Assembly (NCBI GenBank): GCA_030762895.1
Contig: CM061062.1
Location: 141,095,104 to 141,159,103, forward strand
Origin: Sophora flavescens
Taxonomy: Eukaryota; Streptophyta; Magnoliopsida; Fabales; Fabaceae
Length of the DNA stretch: 64,000 nucleotides
Reading direction: 5' to 3'
Position numbers and translations under genes: made by a program. Positions 21,117 to 32,736 of this stretch are shown here, in pieces. The notes under the pieces were generated by a model. It saw only the letters and a list, made by a program, of their open reading frames with translations, was not told the origin of the DNA and did not search any database. The first letter of the stretch is position 1. Each line of letters begins with the position of its first letter.

Positions 21117-24100
21117 AGACTTTGTAGGGGTGGATCCTAATCAAGATGACCCTATGGTAATCACCGTGCGATTGGCTAATTTCTCGGTCAAAAAGAACCC
21201 TTGTCGACCAGGGAGCTCGTGGCAGATATCTTATATTACTCAACATTTCGAAGCTTCGGTATCCCGGAGAAATCTATTCAACCGCACGACAGAAGCTTTA
21301 ATCGGCTTTGCAGGGGAACAAGTTGATACACGGGGATACATTGACCTCCTGACTACTTTTGGGGATGGCAAAGCATCCAAGACTATCATGGTCAGGTATG
21401 TGTTAGTCAATGCAGTAACATCATACAATATCCTAATCGGAAGACCATCTTTGAACGAGTTAGGAGCTGTGGTCTCTACTCCCCACCTCACGATGAAATT
21501 CCCTTCCAACTCGGGAGACATAGTTGCTGTCCGGGCTGATCAGAAAATAGCCAGACAGTGCTATGCTGATAGTTTGCGTGTAAACAAACTTAAACCTACA
21601 CCTGCAGAAACGCTAGACAGGGGGAAAGACAAGTCTGTGAATTCTGTTAACTCCGTTGAACTGGATCCGAGAATGGACGTGCAGGAGCAACGTCCACAAC
21701 CTATTTAAGAGCTAGAAAAGTTCCAGCTCGGCTCACAGCCTGATCAGTGCACCAAACTCGGCAGTCACCTTGAACCGAATTTGAAAGAGGAAATAAAGGA
21801 AGTGCTCTGCAGCAACGCCAATTTGTTCGCCTGGACCACATCGGATATGCCGGGAATTGATCCCGACTTCTTATGCCATAAACTGGCTATTTGTCCCGAG
21901 GCAAAACCAGTGGCCCAAAGGAAAAGGAGACTGGGTGAGGAGAGAAGAAAGGTTGTGGAAGAGGAAACAGCGAAGTTGGTCAAGGCCAACTTTATCCGAG
22001 AAGTAGAGTACACTACCTGGCTAGCCAACGTTGTTCTGGTCAAAAAAGCAAATGGCAAGTGGCGCATATGCACCGATTATACAGATTTGAATAAAGCTTG
22101 CCCAAAGGATTCATATCCTTTGCCGAGCATTGATAGACTGGTAGATGGAGCCTCCGGATACCGAATGTTGAGTTTCTTGGATGCATACTCGGGGTACAAT
22201 CAGATTAGAATGTATCCCCCTGATGAGGAGAAAACAGCTTTCATAACTGAAGGCTCCAATTATTCTTACGGGTGATCTTTGTTTGGATTGAAAAATGCTG
22301 GAGCCACATACCAAAGGCTCATGGATCGGGTATTCGAAAAACAAATCGGAAAGACTATGAAGGTTTATGTGGATGACATGGTCGTAAAATCCGATGACCC
22401 CAACAGCCACCCAAAAGATCTGGAGGAAATCTTTCAGCAGCTGAGAAAGTATAATATGAGGTTGAATCCGGAGAAGTGTGTTTTCGGTGTCCAGGGCGGA
22501 AAATTCCTCGGTTTCATGTTGACACACCGAGGAATTGAGGCCAATCCTGATAAATGTCGGGCTCTGATTAAGATGCGAAGCACACAAAATATTAAAGAAG
22601 TGCAAAGACTTGCAGGACGGTTGGCATCATTATCTCGGTTCTTACCCAAATCTGCAGAGAAAGCTCAGCCTTTCTTTAGATTACTGAAGAGGCCTCGAAC
22701 CTTTACGTGGACCGAGGAATACGAGAAGGCCTTCATCGATTTCAAGGCCTTTTTGTCTTCACCACCGATATTAACTCGACCCATCCCAAGGAAAGAGTTA
22801 TACTTATACTTGTCAGCCACTGAGTATGCCATCAGTGCAGTCATTGTGCAGGAAATAGAGAAAGTTCAAATGCCGGTGTACTTCATCAGCAGGGTCCTTC
22901 ATGATGCTGAAACCCAGTATCAGGTTATTGAAAAGCTGGTTTTGGCCTTGGTAACTGCAGCTCGGCGATTGCGTCCGTATTTCCAAAATCACCAGGTGAT
23001 CGTCAAAACTGATCACCCAATTAAGCAGATTCTCAAAAAGCCCGAGTTGGCAGGACGTATGATTTCTTGGTCAGTAGAGTTATCCGAGTTCGGCCTGAGA
23101 TACGAGTTGAGAGGCCCTCTGAAAGCTCAATGTCTCTCCGACTTTGTAGCCGAGCTCAACCCGCAGCCGATAACCGAGGATGTATGGTGGAATTTGTATG
23201 TGGATGGATCCTCGAATGTCAGGGGCAGTGGAGCTGGGGTGATTCTGGAAGACCCGGGAGATCTGATCCTAGAGCAGTCACTAAAGTTTGAATTCAAAAC
23301 CTCAAACAACCAAGCCGAATATGAAGCTTTGATAGCAGGGTTAATGCTGGCAAAGGAAATGGGGGCGAAGGCTGTTAGATGCCGGAGTGATTCACAGCTA
23401 ATCACAGGGCAAATATCTGGAGGGTATCAAACGAAAGAGTCTCAGCTCATCAAGTACTTATGCAAGGTCAACCAATTAATCTCCAACTTTGAGAAATTTG
23501 CTATTGAGCACATTCCCCGAGAAGAAAACACTCGGGCCGATCTGCTGTCCAAGTTGGCCAGTACAAAGAAGCCGGGCCACCATAGAACAGTTATTCAAGA
23601 AACCATAAATGAATCGAGTGTCACGTTGGGGGAGGTAATGGCCAGCGAATCGGTTGACCGAGAATGGATGACACCCATTTGGGAGTATTTATCCTCAGAA
23701 ACTCTGCCCCCAGATCATGCTGAGGCCAGGAAGATTAGGCTCAGAGCAAGTCACTTTGCTATTATTTCGGGAGAATTGTTTAAACGGGGGTTCTCAGTAC
23801 CATTACTAAAATGTCTGACGAAGGCACAATCAAAGTACGTCATGGAAGAGGTTCACCGAGGAATCTGTGGTTTTCATTGTGGGGGCAGATCAATGGCCTC
23901 CAAGGTAGTCCGAGCAGGGTACTATTGGCCTACCATCCGAGCAGATTGCATTGAGTGGACGAAGCAATGTGATGAGTGCCAAAGATTCTCCAATATAAGT
24001 CGTACCCCTCCGGAAGGACTTCACACATTAAACTCGCCTTGGCCTTTTGCTATGTGGGGAATGGACATACTGGGGCCATTCCCTGTGGCCAAAGGCCAAG

Positions 24101-24900
24101 TCAGATTTATCCTGGTAGCAGTAGACTACTTCACGAAATGGATTGAAGCAGAGCCTTTGGCGAGGATTACCGCCGAGAAAGTGCAAAAATTTGTAGGGAA
24201 AAGCCTCATCTGTAGGCACGGAATTCCCTTTGCAATCGTCACAGACAACGGAAGACAGTTTGTAGATAAGACGTTACGGGAATTCTATGACAACCTCGGT
24301 GTTAAACACCACGTTACATCGGTTGAACACCCCCAGGCCAATGGGCAAGCCGAAGCAGCCAACAAGGTCATTCTCGGAGAACTGAAGAAGAGGGTGGGAA
24401 GATCCAAAGGAGCTTGGGCAGAGGAATTACCAAGTATCCTCTGGGCCTACCACTGCACGCCTCAATCTACCACCTAAGAAACGCCCTTCAGGCTGACATA
24501 TGGAACAGACGCCATGATCCCAGTGGAGGTTGGGGAGCCGTCTTTCCGACGTATGCAACATGAGCCGAATGATAATGAAAGCGATTTAAGGGTCGAAATT
24601 GACTTGGTAGAGGAAATCAGGGAGGAGGCCAAAATCAGAGAAGAAGCTTGCAAACAGAGAGCAACCAGAAGGCATAATTCAAGAGTAAAGCCGAGGAGTT
24701 TCCTGCGTGGAGACTTGGTGCTAAGAATAAAAGGGGAAGCAAGGAAGGATCACACGGAAGGCAAGTTGGCAGCAAACTGGGGAGGGCCATTCCGGGTAGT
24801 AGAGAATTTGGGGAACGGAGCATATAGGTTAGAAGAGTTGTCAGGGAAGCCTATCCCGAGGACTTGGAATGCTTCCCATTTAAAATTTTATTATAGTTGA
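20992..24900 (+). pseudogene. Pol of element C: protease, RT, RNase H, integrase
   Basis: One frame with in-frame stops at 21706, 22273 and 24475. Protease occupies about 21110-21500; its active-site segment (VDQG) is out of frame because of small compensating indels between about 21199 and 21300, so it is dead. RT runs about 21850-22700: KWRICTDYTDLNKACPKD, FLDAYSGYNQI, catalytic YVDDMVVKS. RNase H is at about 23190-23580 (LYVDGSSNVRGSGAG, NQAEYEALIAGL, RCRSDSQL). Integrase at about 23840-24480 has a zinc region ending CDECQRF, catalytic Asp in WGMDILGPF and VTDNGRQF, and Glu in HPQANGQAEAAN. The C-terminal part is at 24514-24900. No chromodomain follows. Confidence 0.9.
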
Positions 24901-25074
24901 TGTATATAGTCAGGTGCTGTACTCTTTTTCCTACCTCGGTATTTTGTCCCAAAAAGGGTTTTGACCGAGAAGGTTTTAACGAGGCACACCGTAGACTTCC
25001 TCTTTATCCAACAGAAGAATTTATCATGAATATTGTTTTCTTAATTCGCCGATGTATGTGTTTTGCGATTATTT

Positions 25075-25690
25075 AAGGCCAAGTTTGAGCCTGAAGGTCG
25101 AGTTCGAGCCATTAAAATGCTTAAGGCCAAGTTTGAGCCTGAAGGCCGATTTCGAGCCATTAAAATTATTAATAGCCAAGTCTGAGCCTGAAGGCCGAGT
25201 TCGAGCCAATTAAATTGTTTAAGGCCAAGTTTGAGCCTGAAGGCCGAGTTCGAGCCAATTAAATTGTTTAAGGCCAAGTTTGAGCCTGAAGGCCGAGTAC
25301 GAGCCATTAAATTGTTTAAGGCCAAGTTTGAGCCTGAAGGTCGAGTTCGAGCCATTAAATTGTTTAAGGCCAAGTTTGAGCCTAAAGACCGAGTACGAGC
25401 CATTGAATTGTTTAAGGCCAAGTTTGAGCCTGAAGTCCGAGTTCGAGCCAATTAAATTGTTTAAGGCCAAGTTTGAGCCTAAAGGCCGAGTACGAGCCAT
25501 TAAATTGTTTAAGGCCAAGTTTGAGCCTGAAGGCCGAGTTCGAGCCAATTAAATTGTTTAAGGCCAAGTTTGAGCCTGAAGGCCGAGTACGAGCCATTAA
25601 ATTGTTTAAGGCCAAGTTTGAGCCTAAAGGCCGAGTACGAGCCATTGAATTGTTTAAGGCCAAGTTTGAGCCTGAAGGCCGAGTACCAGC
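25075..25690. repeat. 48-49-bp minisatellite of element C
   Basis: About 13 tandem copies, each holding GGCCAAGTTTGAGCCTGAAG followed by GGCCGAGTTCGAGCC and AATTAAATTGTTT. Units with AATT are 49 bp and those without are 48 bp. The array sits between pol and the antisense gene. Open frames on both strands here are by-products of the repeat. Confidence 0.95.
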
Positions 25691-26677
25691 ATTTGAAATT
25701 ACTCAAGTGCAATAAATTACAAGCAGTAAGGAGAATAAAATTTTAATCTAAAGGCCGAATCCAAGCCATTAAAATTTATTGATAATACCGAGTACAATGT
25801 TGAAAGTAGAAACAAGGAACGAGTCGAGTACTAGAAAGTACTACGACTTACATAAAGGGCTAAAATTGAAAATAAGGCCCGCCCGGGTTGCCAGTAGTCT
25901 CCCCGATTAGGGTAGGGGCAAGGTCAAGTACTCGGCCCACTCCGGTAGTAGACGGCCAAGCTGGAAGATGAGGTGCTCGGCCTGCTCAGGGAGTAGACGG
26001 CCTCTACCCCTTTCACGACTCCCGAAGTCTGCCATTCTCCCAGTTAACATCCTTCTTGGAGGATTGAATTGTAAAAGGAATTCTGGATCCCATCTCCCAC
26101 TTACATCCTTTTTGGCATCTATGAAACTCAAAAAAGGATGTTAATTGGGAGAGGGGAGCGTAAACCCCTAACACTATCATAGAACTACTCGGGTGGAAGA
26201 GAAACGAATTTGGCTGGTGGGAAAGAATGAAGAATGAATGAAAGAAGCAGTAAAACAGCCCTATTTATAAGGGGGAGAGACGTCGGGAAGGAAGAAGTAT
26301 GCGTGGGAAAAGGTTTGTTGGAAAAACAAATCTCGAAACTAAGCAAAAAGCAGTAATTGCATGAACCCATTGCGGTTTCCAAAGCATTTAATGCGTGACT
26401 GCATGCGTAAGGTGTGAAACATGTGTTTCACGTGTAACAACCACCGTCCATTTTTGATATGGACGGTAGAATACCTCGGTCTTAGCCGAAGATTTGTTTA
26501 ACAGGCCAAACACAACGACGGAAGATAAAAAAACACTTCAAGTGTATCTCGGCCAAACAAGAGGCTACAAGGAAAAAGGAAAGTCAGCAAAACAGTAACA
26601 GTTTTCATTAAGTAAAACGAAGTTACAAGGGCACAAGCCCATTACAAGGGATGAACAAAAAACAAAAAACTAAACAG
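25691..26677. other. Non-coding spacer of element C
   Basis: Between the minisatellite and the end of the antisense gene. No coding frame is convincing. An inverted word pair around GGATGTTAATTGGGAGA and TCTCCCAGTTAACATCC (about 26034-26150) may form a hairpin. The stretch would hold the 3' untranslated region of the minus-strand gene. Confidence 0.5.
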
Positions 26678-28794
26678 CTACTCGTCCCTAGGACCCTCTT
26701 CGGCCTTGATGTGATCCCCGGGAGAGTCTTCCTCCCCTTCCACCGCCACCTCCTCTTCCTCTTCAGGAATTATGGGAATAAGTTCCCCGTTCACCACCTC
26801 CTTGTTCACATCGACTCCCGAAAGATCAACCCCCGGGGCGAGAACCTCAACCTGAGCAATAGCCTTGTCGAAACCTTTTCGGTGCTCGATAATAATGCAG
26901 CTAGTGGCATCTTTCACATCCTCCTGGAGCTCCATCTTGGCCTTGGTCTCGGCCTCCAAGGCAGCTTTAAGTCTCTCAATTTCAGCTTGAGCCTTTTTAA
27001 GCTCCTCTTCAGCACGAGCTCTACCCTCTTCAGCCCGAGCTTTACCCTCCTCAGCAAAATTTGCTTTGGTGTTGAGCTCGGAGTTCTGGCCGTTCAGCTC
27101 GGTGATGGTTGTAGTCAGGAGATTATTGGCCTTGGCCAGCTCGTCGCGCTCTGTGGAGGTCCGGGCAAAATCCCCTTTCAGCTTCTCAATGGAAGCAAGT
27201 TCAGCTTCCAGATGCCGGGATTTCCTCTCGGACTCCACCAAATCCCGGCTGCAGAAGCGGGCTAGAGCGGCGGCTCGGATGCAATAGGTCGAGAGGGCCT
27301 CCATGCTGGACTGATCCCCTTGCTGCTTGATTAATAGGAGGTCAGCAGGTTTGAGGAAGTTCAAGTCAAAGGAAGGGAACGGGTTGAAATCTTCACCCCA
27401 GAGGGATGAGGTCCCCGCCTTTAGAGAACTGTTGTACCATTTCTTCTCGGTGGAGGGAGGGGGTTGTTCTCCCCGCCCCGCGGTCCCGGTCTCCTGAGTA
27501 GTTGGGCGTGGGGGACTCGGGTGAGGTGGGGGAGAGTCTTCGGTGTCAACTACAACCTCTACCCTCTTTCTTTTTTGGGGGGCAGATGATGAAGTTCCCT
27601 TCGCAGAGGTCTTGGTGGGAGGAGGTCTTTTCGCTTCTTCTCGGTTGAAGAGGGATCCCGACCCTCTTTAGCAAAGACCTTTACAAGCTTGGAAAAATCA
27701 AATTTCCCCATAATGACTGCCAAAAAGAAAAAGTTGTTATTTCAGCAACAAATACAGAAAGAATTCCAAAACTAAAAAGCCGAGTACTTACTTTTCAGGT
27801 CAGTTCTCGGGGTTGATGAGAAGGGTAGTTTCAGGAGGCGTCTACAATGGAGGGGCCGAGGAAGTTTTTCTAGTATGTCTATGTCCCGTCTATCCTCGGC
27901 CGGGAGGGATTGGTACTTAAAGCCAACGAATTTTGTGGGGGAGGATTGCCAGTATAAAGGAAACTTGGCGGTGTTATCATCGTCAAAAAAGTAGGAGGAA
28001 TGAGAGCCCGAGGGGCGAACTCGGAAGAAGCCGACTTTGAAATCTTTGTACGATGATGTGTACAAACTAAGCAGTCCTCTCCGGTTCAGCCCGTTAAGGG
28101 AAATCCATCCCATTTTCTCACCAAACCTTGTTTGGTAGAAATACAAAATTTTTGGAGTGGTGGACACCATCCCGATGTATTTACATAGAATCTGAAAGGC
28201 TTTCATAAAAGCCCAACTGTTGGGGTGAAGTTGAGTAGGAGCGACGTTCATGGTTCTCAGAACATCGCACTCAAACTCGGTAAAAGGAAGAGACACATGC
28301 AGCTTATCAAATAATGTTTTGTACATGTATGTAAAGGGGGGCTCGGAAGGACGAGCCCTGAGAAAGACACACTCGGTACCCGAGCATGGGGAGCAAATGA
28401 ACTCGGACTCGTCCCCTGACGCCGAGATATTAATTTGGGATCGAAGTTGATCAATTGATTCTGGGGTTTGGAAGTCAGAGAAAAAGGTCCCAACCTCGCC
28501 TTTAACCCAGGTATACCCAAGAAGAGTGATATCCGGAATAGGGTCTTTTGGAACCCTTAGGCGTTGTTTACGAGCGGCGGGTTTGGACACCGGAAGAGAC
28601 GGAGAGCCGGACTTGGAGTCAGACCCAGAGGAATCAGACCCAGGGGAAGACGACCCGGAGGAGGATGCTTCCCCTTCTCCGACGTTCAACTCCCGTGAAG
28701 GAATCGAAGAGGTGGAGGGAGAACCCCCAATGGGGGAAACCTCGCGCTCAATTAGAGGCGAGGTATTTGACTCAGAGGACATGGATGAACTCAT
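26678..28794 (-). pseudogene. Antisense gene of element C (Transposase_28-type, coiled coil)
   Basis: Two exons on the minus strand: 28794-27792 and 27716-26678, joined across a 75-bp intron with GTAAGT donor and TTGGCAG acceptor. The splice keeps frame, joining DLK to IIMGKFDFSKL. I chose ATG 28794 (MSSSMSSES) because translation upstream lacks family character. Exon 1 holds a Ser-rich start and a globular domain (GMVSTTPKILYFYQTRFG, WISLNGLNRRGLLSLY, YKDFKVGFFRVRPSG) of the type called putative gypsy-type transposon (PF04195). Exon 2 holds a basic patch (KRKR), a long Ala/Glu coiled coil (SERKSRHLEAELASIEKLKG, ARAEEELKKAQAEIERLKAA) and an acidic tail. One single-base slip near 27630 breaks exon 2. 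Role unknown; a Tat-lineage accessory protein. Confidence 0.75.
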
Positions 28795-29210
28795 CTGGTA
28801 AGCAGAAATTAAATTGAGAAGTACGAAGGGAAGAAGGAGACTGGGCGTACCTGAAAAATGACAAGCAGAAGAGTGATGGCAGAAACTTGGAAGACGAAGG
28901 TGAAAGGCGAAGGAGGATAAACAGGGTAGAATGGAGATCGGAGTCGGAATGGATATTTGTAGCCGCGGTTGACGGCCCACGTTCTACCAAGCCCAAAAGG
29001 GCGCGACTTTTGATTTTTCCCGCATTAAATGGGCGCGGAACCCTATGGTCTCTTACCCAAAGCGTACTGCAGAAGTATTGGGGGGAATGATTGCTTCCTC
29101 TGACAAAGAGGACAGATTTGATTGAAATGACAGCTGGGAATGAAGAAGTTTGTGTGGCCGAAGAATAAGCTCGGTTTCATACTTATCAGCTCTTTCGCTT
29201 ATTTAAGCTC

Positions 29211-29224
29211 GGAGCTCAGGGGGC
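29211..29224 (+). other. Polypurine tract of element C
   Basis: GGAGCTCAGGGGGC directly before the 3' LTR. It is imperfect but correctly placed. Confidence 0.5.
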
Positions 29225-29225
29225 T

Positions 29226-29736
29226 TGTGTACCGGCCGAAGATATAAGGCCGAGGATTGTCAATACGACCGAGCTCATTCTCGTAAGTGGATATTCACCC
29301 GAACTCCCATAAAGCCGAAGACTTATTGACACGCTCGACACCCGAGGATAACTACTCGGGTCTACTCCACACCAGACCGCGAATGAAGATATCTCGGCCT
29401 CGAGCTATCCAGCCGTAATTAACTGAGCCGAATATCTCGCCGGTCCGAATATCTCTCCGCATAATCCGGAGCCTGATATCTCTCCGCACAATCAGGAGCC
29501 TCATATCTCTCTGCATAATCAGAGCCTGATCCTGATATCCCTCCGTATAACTCGGAGCCTGATTCTAAACATCTCTATAAATAGGGGTCCAACCCCTCCA
29601 TTGAGAACTACGTTTGCTTTGATTCCCATTTGGATACGTAGGAGCAGAATTCACATTCTGTCAAGCACATTCCAAAACACTCTCACTAAACTTTCTTCGG
29701 TCGAGTATCTCTCATCTGAGGTATTTGGACGGAACA
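29226..29736 (+). repeat. 3' LTR of element C
   Basis: TGTGTACCGGCC...GGAACA, about 97.5% identical to the 5' LTR by eye. TATAAATA at 29576-29583. Confidence 0.9.
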
Positions 29737-30696
29737 ATTCGATATAAACCACATTATGTGGGTATTTAAATATTTCTTTATATTTTAAGCCTTATTAAGC
29801 TTTACCAATGTAAATGAAATAGTTCTGTCAAAAATATATATAAATTAAAAAGTTTTTTTTTGAAGCAAATAAATAAAATAGTTATTCAAGCTGTCTTGTA
29901 AACAAATTTTTATTATAAATAAACTAGTTATTCATTTTTGTTATAAATAAATTTTGCAAAGCAACGTTCCAAGCCATAGTGGCCAATATTCGATAGCCGT
30001 ATTGGGTTGCAATATGCTATTTTAATTTTTAAATGCCATTGATGGGCATTGTTTCAGGCTCTAATGGAAAGAATCTCATCGGATTAAAAATTCATATATT
30101 AGCACACGGTGCTTAATATCATACGTAAAAAAGAAAAAAAAACATTTAGAACATATATTCTAGACAATTAAATTGTGTAAATTCAATTACTCTTGATCTT
30201 TGATCTTGAATGCCTAGGCCCAAAGCAAGTAACAAATAATTAATGAATACATATAATTTTAGTTACTAATTTTTTTTTGCTCAACGTTTTAGTTACTAAT
30301 CAATGTTTCTAAATATTTTGGGTGATGATTTTATAGAATTTGTAGAATATCTTATTGCAGTTTGAATGATCACGGTGTATATTCATTAATTAGTTGATAC
30401 TTGTTTTTTTTTATGTTTGTAATAATTTAAGTAAGATATTAATTACTATTTTTTAATTACCTTAATTTATTCTAATACATTTATTATATTATTTACTATT
30501 TTAATTGACTTTATGTTAATAAAATGATATATATTCTTCAATTCAATGTCTTTTGTTTATACAATACTAACATGTTCTTTCATAATTTCTTTCATGCCAT
30601 GTATTTATTTTCTTAAGTATATTCTTTTTTAACCTTCTTAATTTCTTTTAACTCTTTTATTGATATTCTTAATTATATATTTTTTAAAGTGACTCG
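29737..30696. other. AT-rich intergenic DNA
   Basis: No coding frame, RNA gene or repeat end recognised. Long A/T runs throughout. Confidence 0.6.
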
Positions 30697-31000
30697 AAAT
30701 CATGTGTCGCGACCGTCCCGTCCGGGCGCCACGAAGGAAGGGTGATAAAGATTCAGAGGAGTCGTCACCGAAGTTTTTATTATTTATTGGGGAAAACGTT
30801 GGAAATCCTTTTAATTGAAAGGCAAACTGGTGTTTTTGGGAATTGAGAAAAATAAGGTTCGGGAATCGATTATGTCTAGGGAAAGCATGAAGACTTAACC
30901 CACATCCACCTATAAAGATGGTTACCCTCTGAATTGTGCAATTTATTATTTTAACCTTATTTTTTAATTTTATTTGTTAAAATGAGTCATTAAACCGTTT
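30697..31000. mobile_element. Ogre-like LTR remnant
   Basis: A GC-rich island in AT-rich DNA starting near GTGTCGCGACCGTCCCGTCC and containing ACGAAGGAAGGGTGATAAAG and GAGGAGTCGTCACCGAAG. These words resemble the LTR start of Ogre-type Tat elements. No second LTR or internal region is present, so this is a scrap or decayed solo LTR. Confidence 0.45.
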
Positions 31001-31844
31001 CGGTAAAAGCGACTTAAACCGTGAAACTGTTGTAATTAAATTGATGTTTATTTGTTATTTTTTGTATGAAGTTTTTTTTTGTAGTTTTACTTTTTCTTAT
31101 TGTAAATAAAGATTTATTTAATAAATTTTTTTTTTTTAGAAATATGGAATTAAATAGAAATAAATGTCATTTACAAAGTTTTAAAGAAATTTTTGTATGA
31201 AGATTTTATTTGTTATTTATTTTATTTTATTTTTAAATAGAAGAAAACTTTGGATGATAAATTAAATAGAAATAAATGTCATTTACAAAGTTTTGAGAAT
31301 CAATAGATTGTACAATTCAATTGATTCATTATTATTGAGAGATTTTTATTTTGGTAAGCAAATTACTAAAGAAGGATTTTACTAATCATTTTAGCATAAA
31401 AAGAATTTTTGTGCCGTGTTATTATTTTTTAGAAGGAAGTTGAGAAAGATTTTGCTCCTCTATTTTTTTATACCTGCAATTTATTTTATGTTTGCACACA
31501 ATTACGAAGTTAATAATTTTCCCCAGTGTCAATTCCCATTCGTATTAACAAGGCGGATATATTCATTCTCAACCAGTACATATACACATTATCCCAATCA
31601 TGGAGCATAATGCTAAAACAATAATACATTGGTCAAAATAAAAGATGCGAAGAAAATTATCTTCATTCTAGACTATAAAGAAAGAGCACTAAGAGAGTTT
31701 ACCAAATTTTATTTTTAAGCTACCAGCCGAATCATACATACTCCAGATTTAAACACATCATTTAAGAACTAACCAATGTTCATTCATTTTGTCAGACGAT
31801 TGGTAAGCAATATATTGTCACAAAAGACCTTGACAACTAGCAAT
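31001..31844. other. AT-rich intergenic DNA
   Basis: A duplicated phrase, AATAGAAATAAATGTCATTT followed by ACAAAGTTTT, occurs at about 31153 and 31264. Otherwise nothing recognised. Confidence 0.55.
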
Positions 31845-32144
31845 ATCATCCATTTTCTTCAATGTAGTTTAAGCAACCATCATTTGGGACAAATTAAATG
31901 CAGCAATGTTCTTCCTATTTTTGATGAGTTGGACCCTGACACATTTACGAATGGCAGAGCTGGGTTGCTTGGCTTCAATAGCTATCTTTTCAAGAACAAT
32001 ACCCTTTGCATGGGATGAACCAGCAAATGGCTTCTTCCATTCATTGCCAAGATGAGACTTCTTATATGCCTTATCTGCCCACCGTTGCCTCGTACGGTGG
32101 GAATGCAGCTTGAAAGCAACTCCCGATCCTCGTATCTTCCCCAT
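31845..32144 (-). pseudogene. RPS23: 40S ribosomal protein S23 pseudogene
   Basis: ATG at 32144 opens an intron-less frame strongly matching eukaryotic RPS23: RQRWADKAYKKSHLGNEWKK, PFAGSSHAKGIVLEK, AIRKCVRVQLIKN. After about 80 codons it shifts frame at AAFNLSQMM; the expected FVPNDGCLNYIEEN is readable in another frame to about 31848, then similarity ends. The real protein is about 142 residues, so the C-terminal third is missing. A leader-like stretch precedes the ATG (32145-32260). Absence of introns suggests a processed copy. The family works at the ribosomal decoding centre; this copy cannot. Confidence 0.88.
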
Positions 32145-32728
32145 GGTGAATCGTGCTTAGTTGTAGTTGGATGAATTCGAGGAAGCATAAGAAGAGTATG
32201 GAGCACACGCAGTAGTCGTAGTGAAAAACCCTAACCCTCAAAAGAGAAACATCTAACACAGGTAAAAACTCAGGCATTTTTTTGATCTAAACTACAAAAA
32301 CCAAACAAACAAAGAAAAATCAAACCCTCTGATTGGTCAATAAAATAAACTTTTACTTAAATATTCAACAACTTAAATTTTTTTTTTTTTGACAAACGGA
32401 ACTTAATAATTTATTAATCAATTAGAAAGAAGATAGGGAGTGACACCATAGATATTGGATTTAATTGGTATGTACTTTTAGTGTAAAGATTTTTTATATT
32501 GTCAATCAATTATAAATTGATACATTAGTAAAAATAATGTTTGACTCTTATCCTAATTATCTTAAAAGTTACTCATTGAAAAATAAATTTGTGATTAATT
32601 GATAGGGTAAAATTTTTTATACTGACGGTACATAGAAATAGTTAGAAATTAAACTCATAAATATTATTCCATTTGTATAATATCACACATTGATTTGTGA
32701 TTGGTTGACCGTGTAAAAAACTTTAAAC
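32145..32728. other. AT-rich DNA with MITE-like phrases
   Basis: Apart from the RPS23 leader, phrases such as TAAAGATTTTTTATATTGTC and AATTTTTTATACTGACGG recur (32480-32640). They are typical of short inverted-repeat elements, but I could not define ends. Confidence 0.35.
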
Positions 32729-32736
32729 TGACAATT

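Larger units (their letters stand above)
18966..29736 (+). mobile_element. Element C: Ty3/gypsy Tat-lineage element with antisense gene
   Basis: Both 511-bp LTRs are present (18966-19476 and 29226-29736), differing at about 13 positions by eye. The order is LTR, primer site, gag, protease-RT-RNase H-integrase on the plus strand, a minisatellite, then a spliced gene on the minus strand, then LTR. No chromodomain. A 3' antisense gene is the mark of Tat-lineage elements such as Grande and Retand. Gag has four and pol three in-frame stops. The five bases flanking each end (TGATT and ATTCG) do not match, so one flank may have been rearranged. Confidence 0.88.

Noticed and set aside
25041..25715. 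Several overlapping open frames on both strands with repeats such as RTRPSGSNLALNNL
   Set aside because: They are translations of the 48-49-bp minisatellite, open in several frames because stops happen to be absent from the unit.
28250..28817. Plus-strand frames opposite exon 1 of the antisense gene
   Set aside because: Shadows of the minus-strand coding sequence, which shows family motifs and a splice junction.
31416..31610. 64-codon plus-strand frame in AT-rich DNA
   Set aside because: Phe/Tyr/Ile-rich as expected by chance in AT-rich sequence; no upstream signals.
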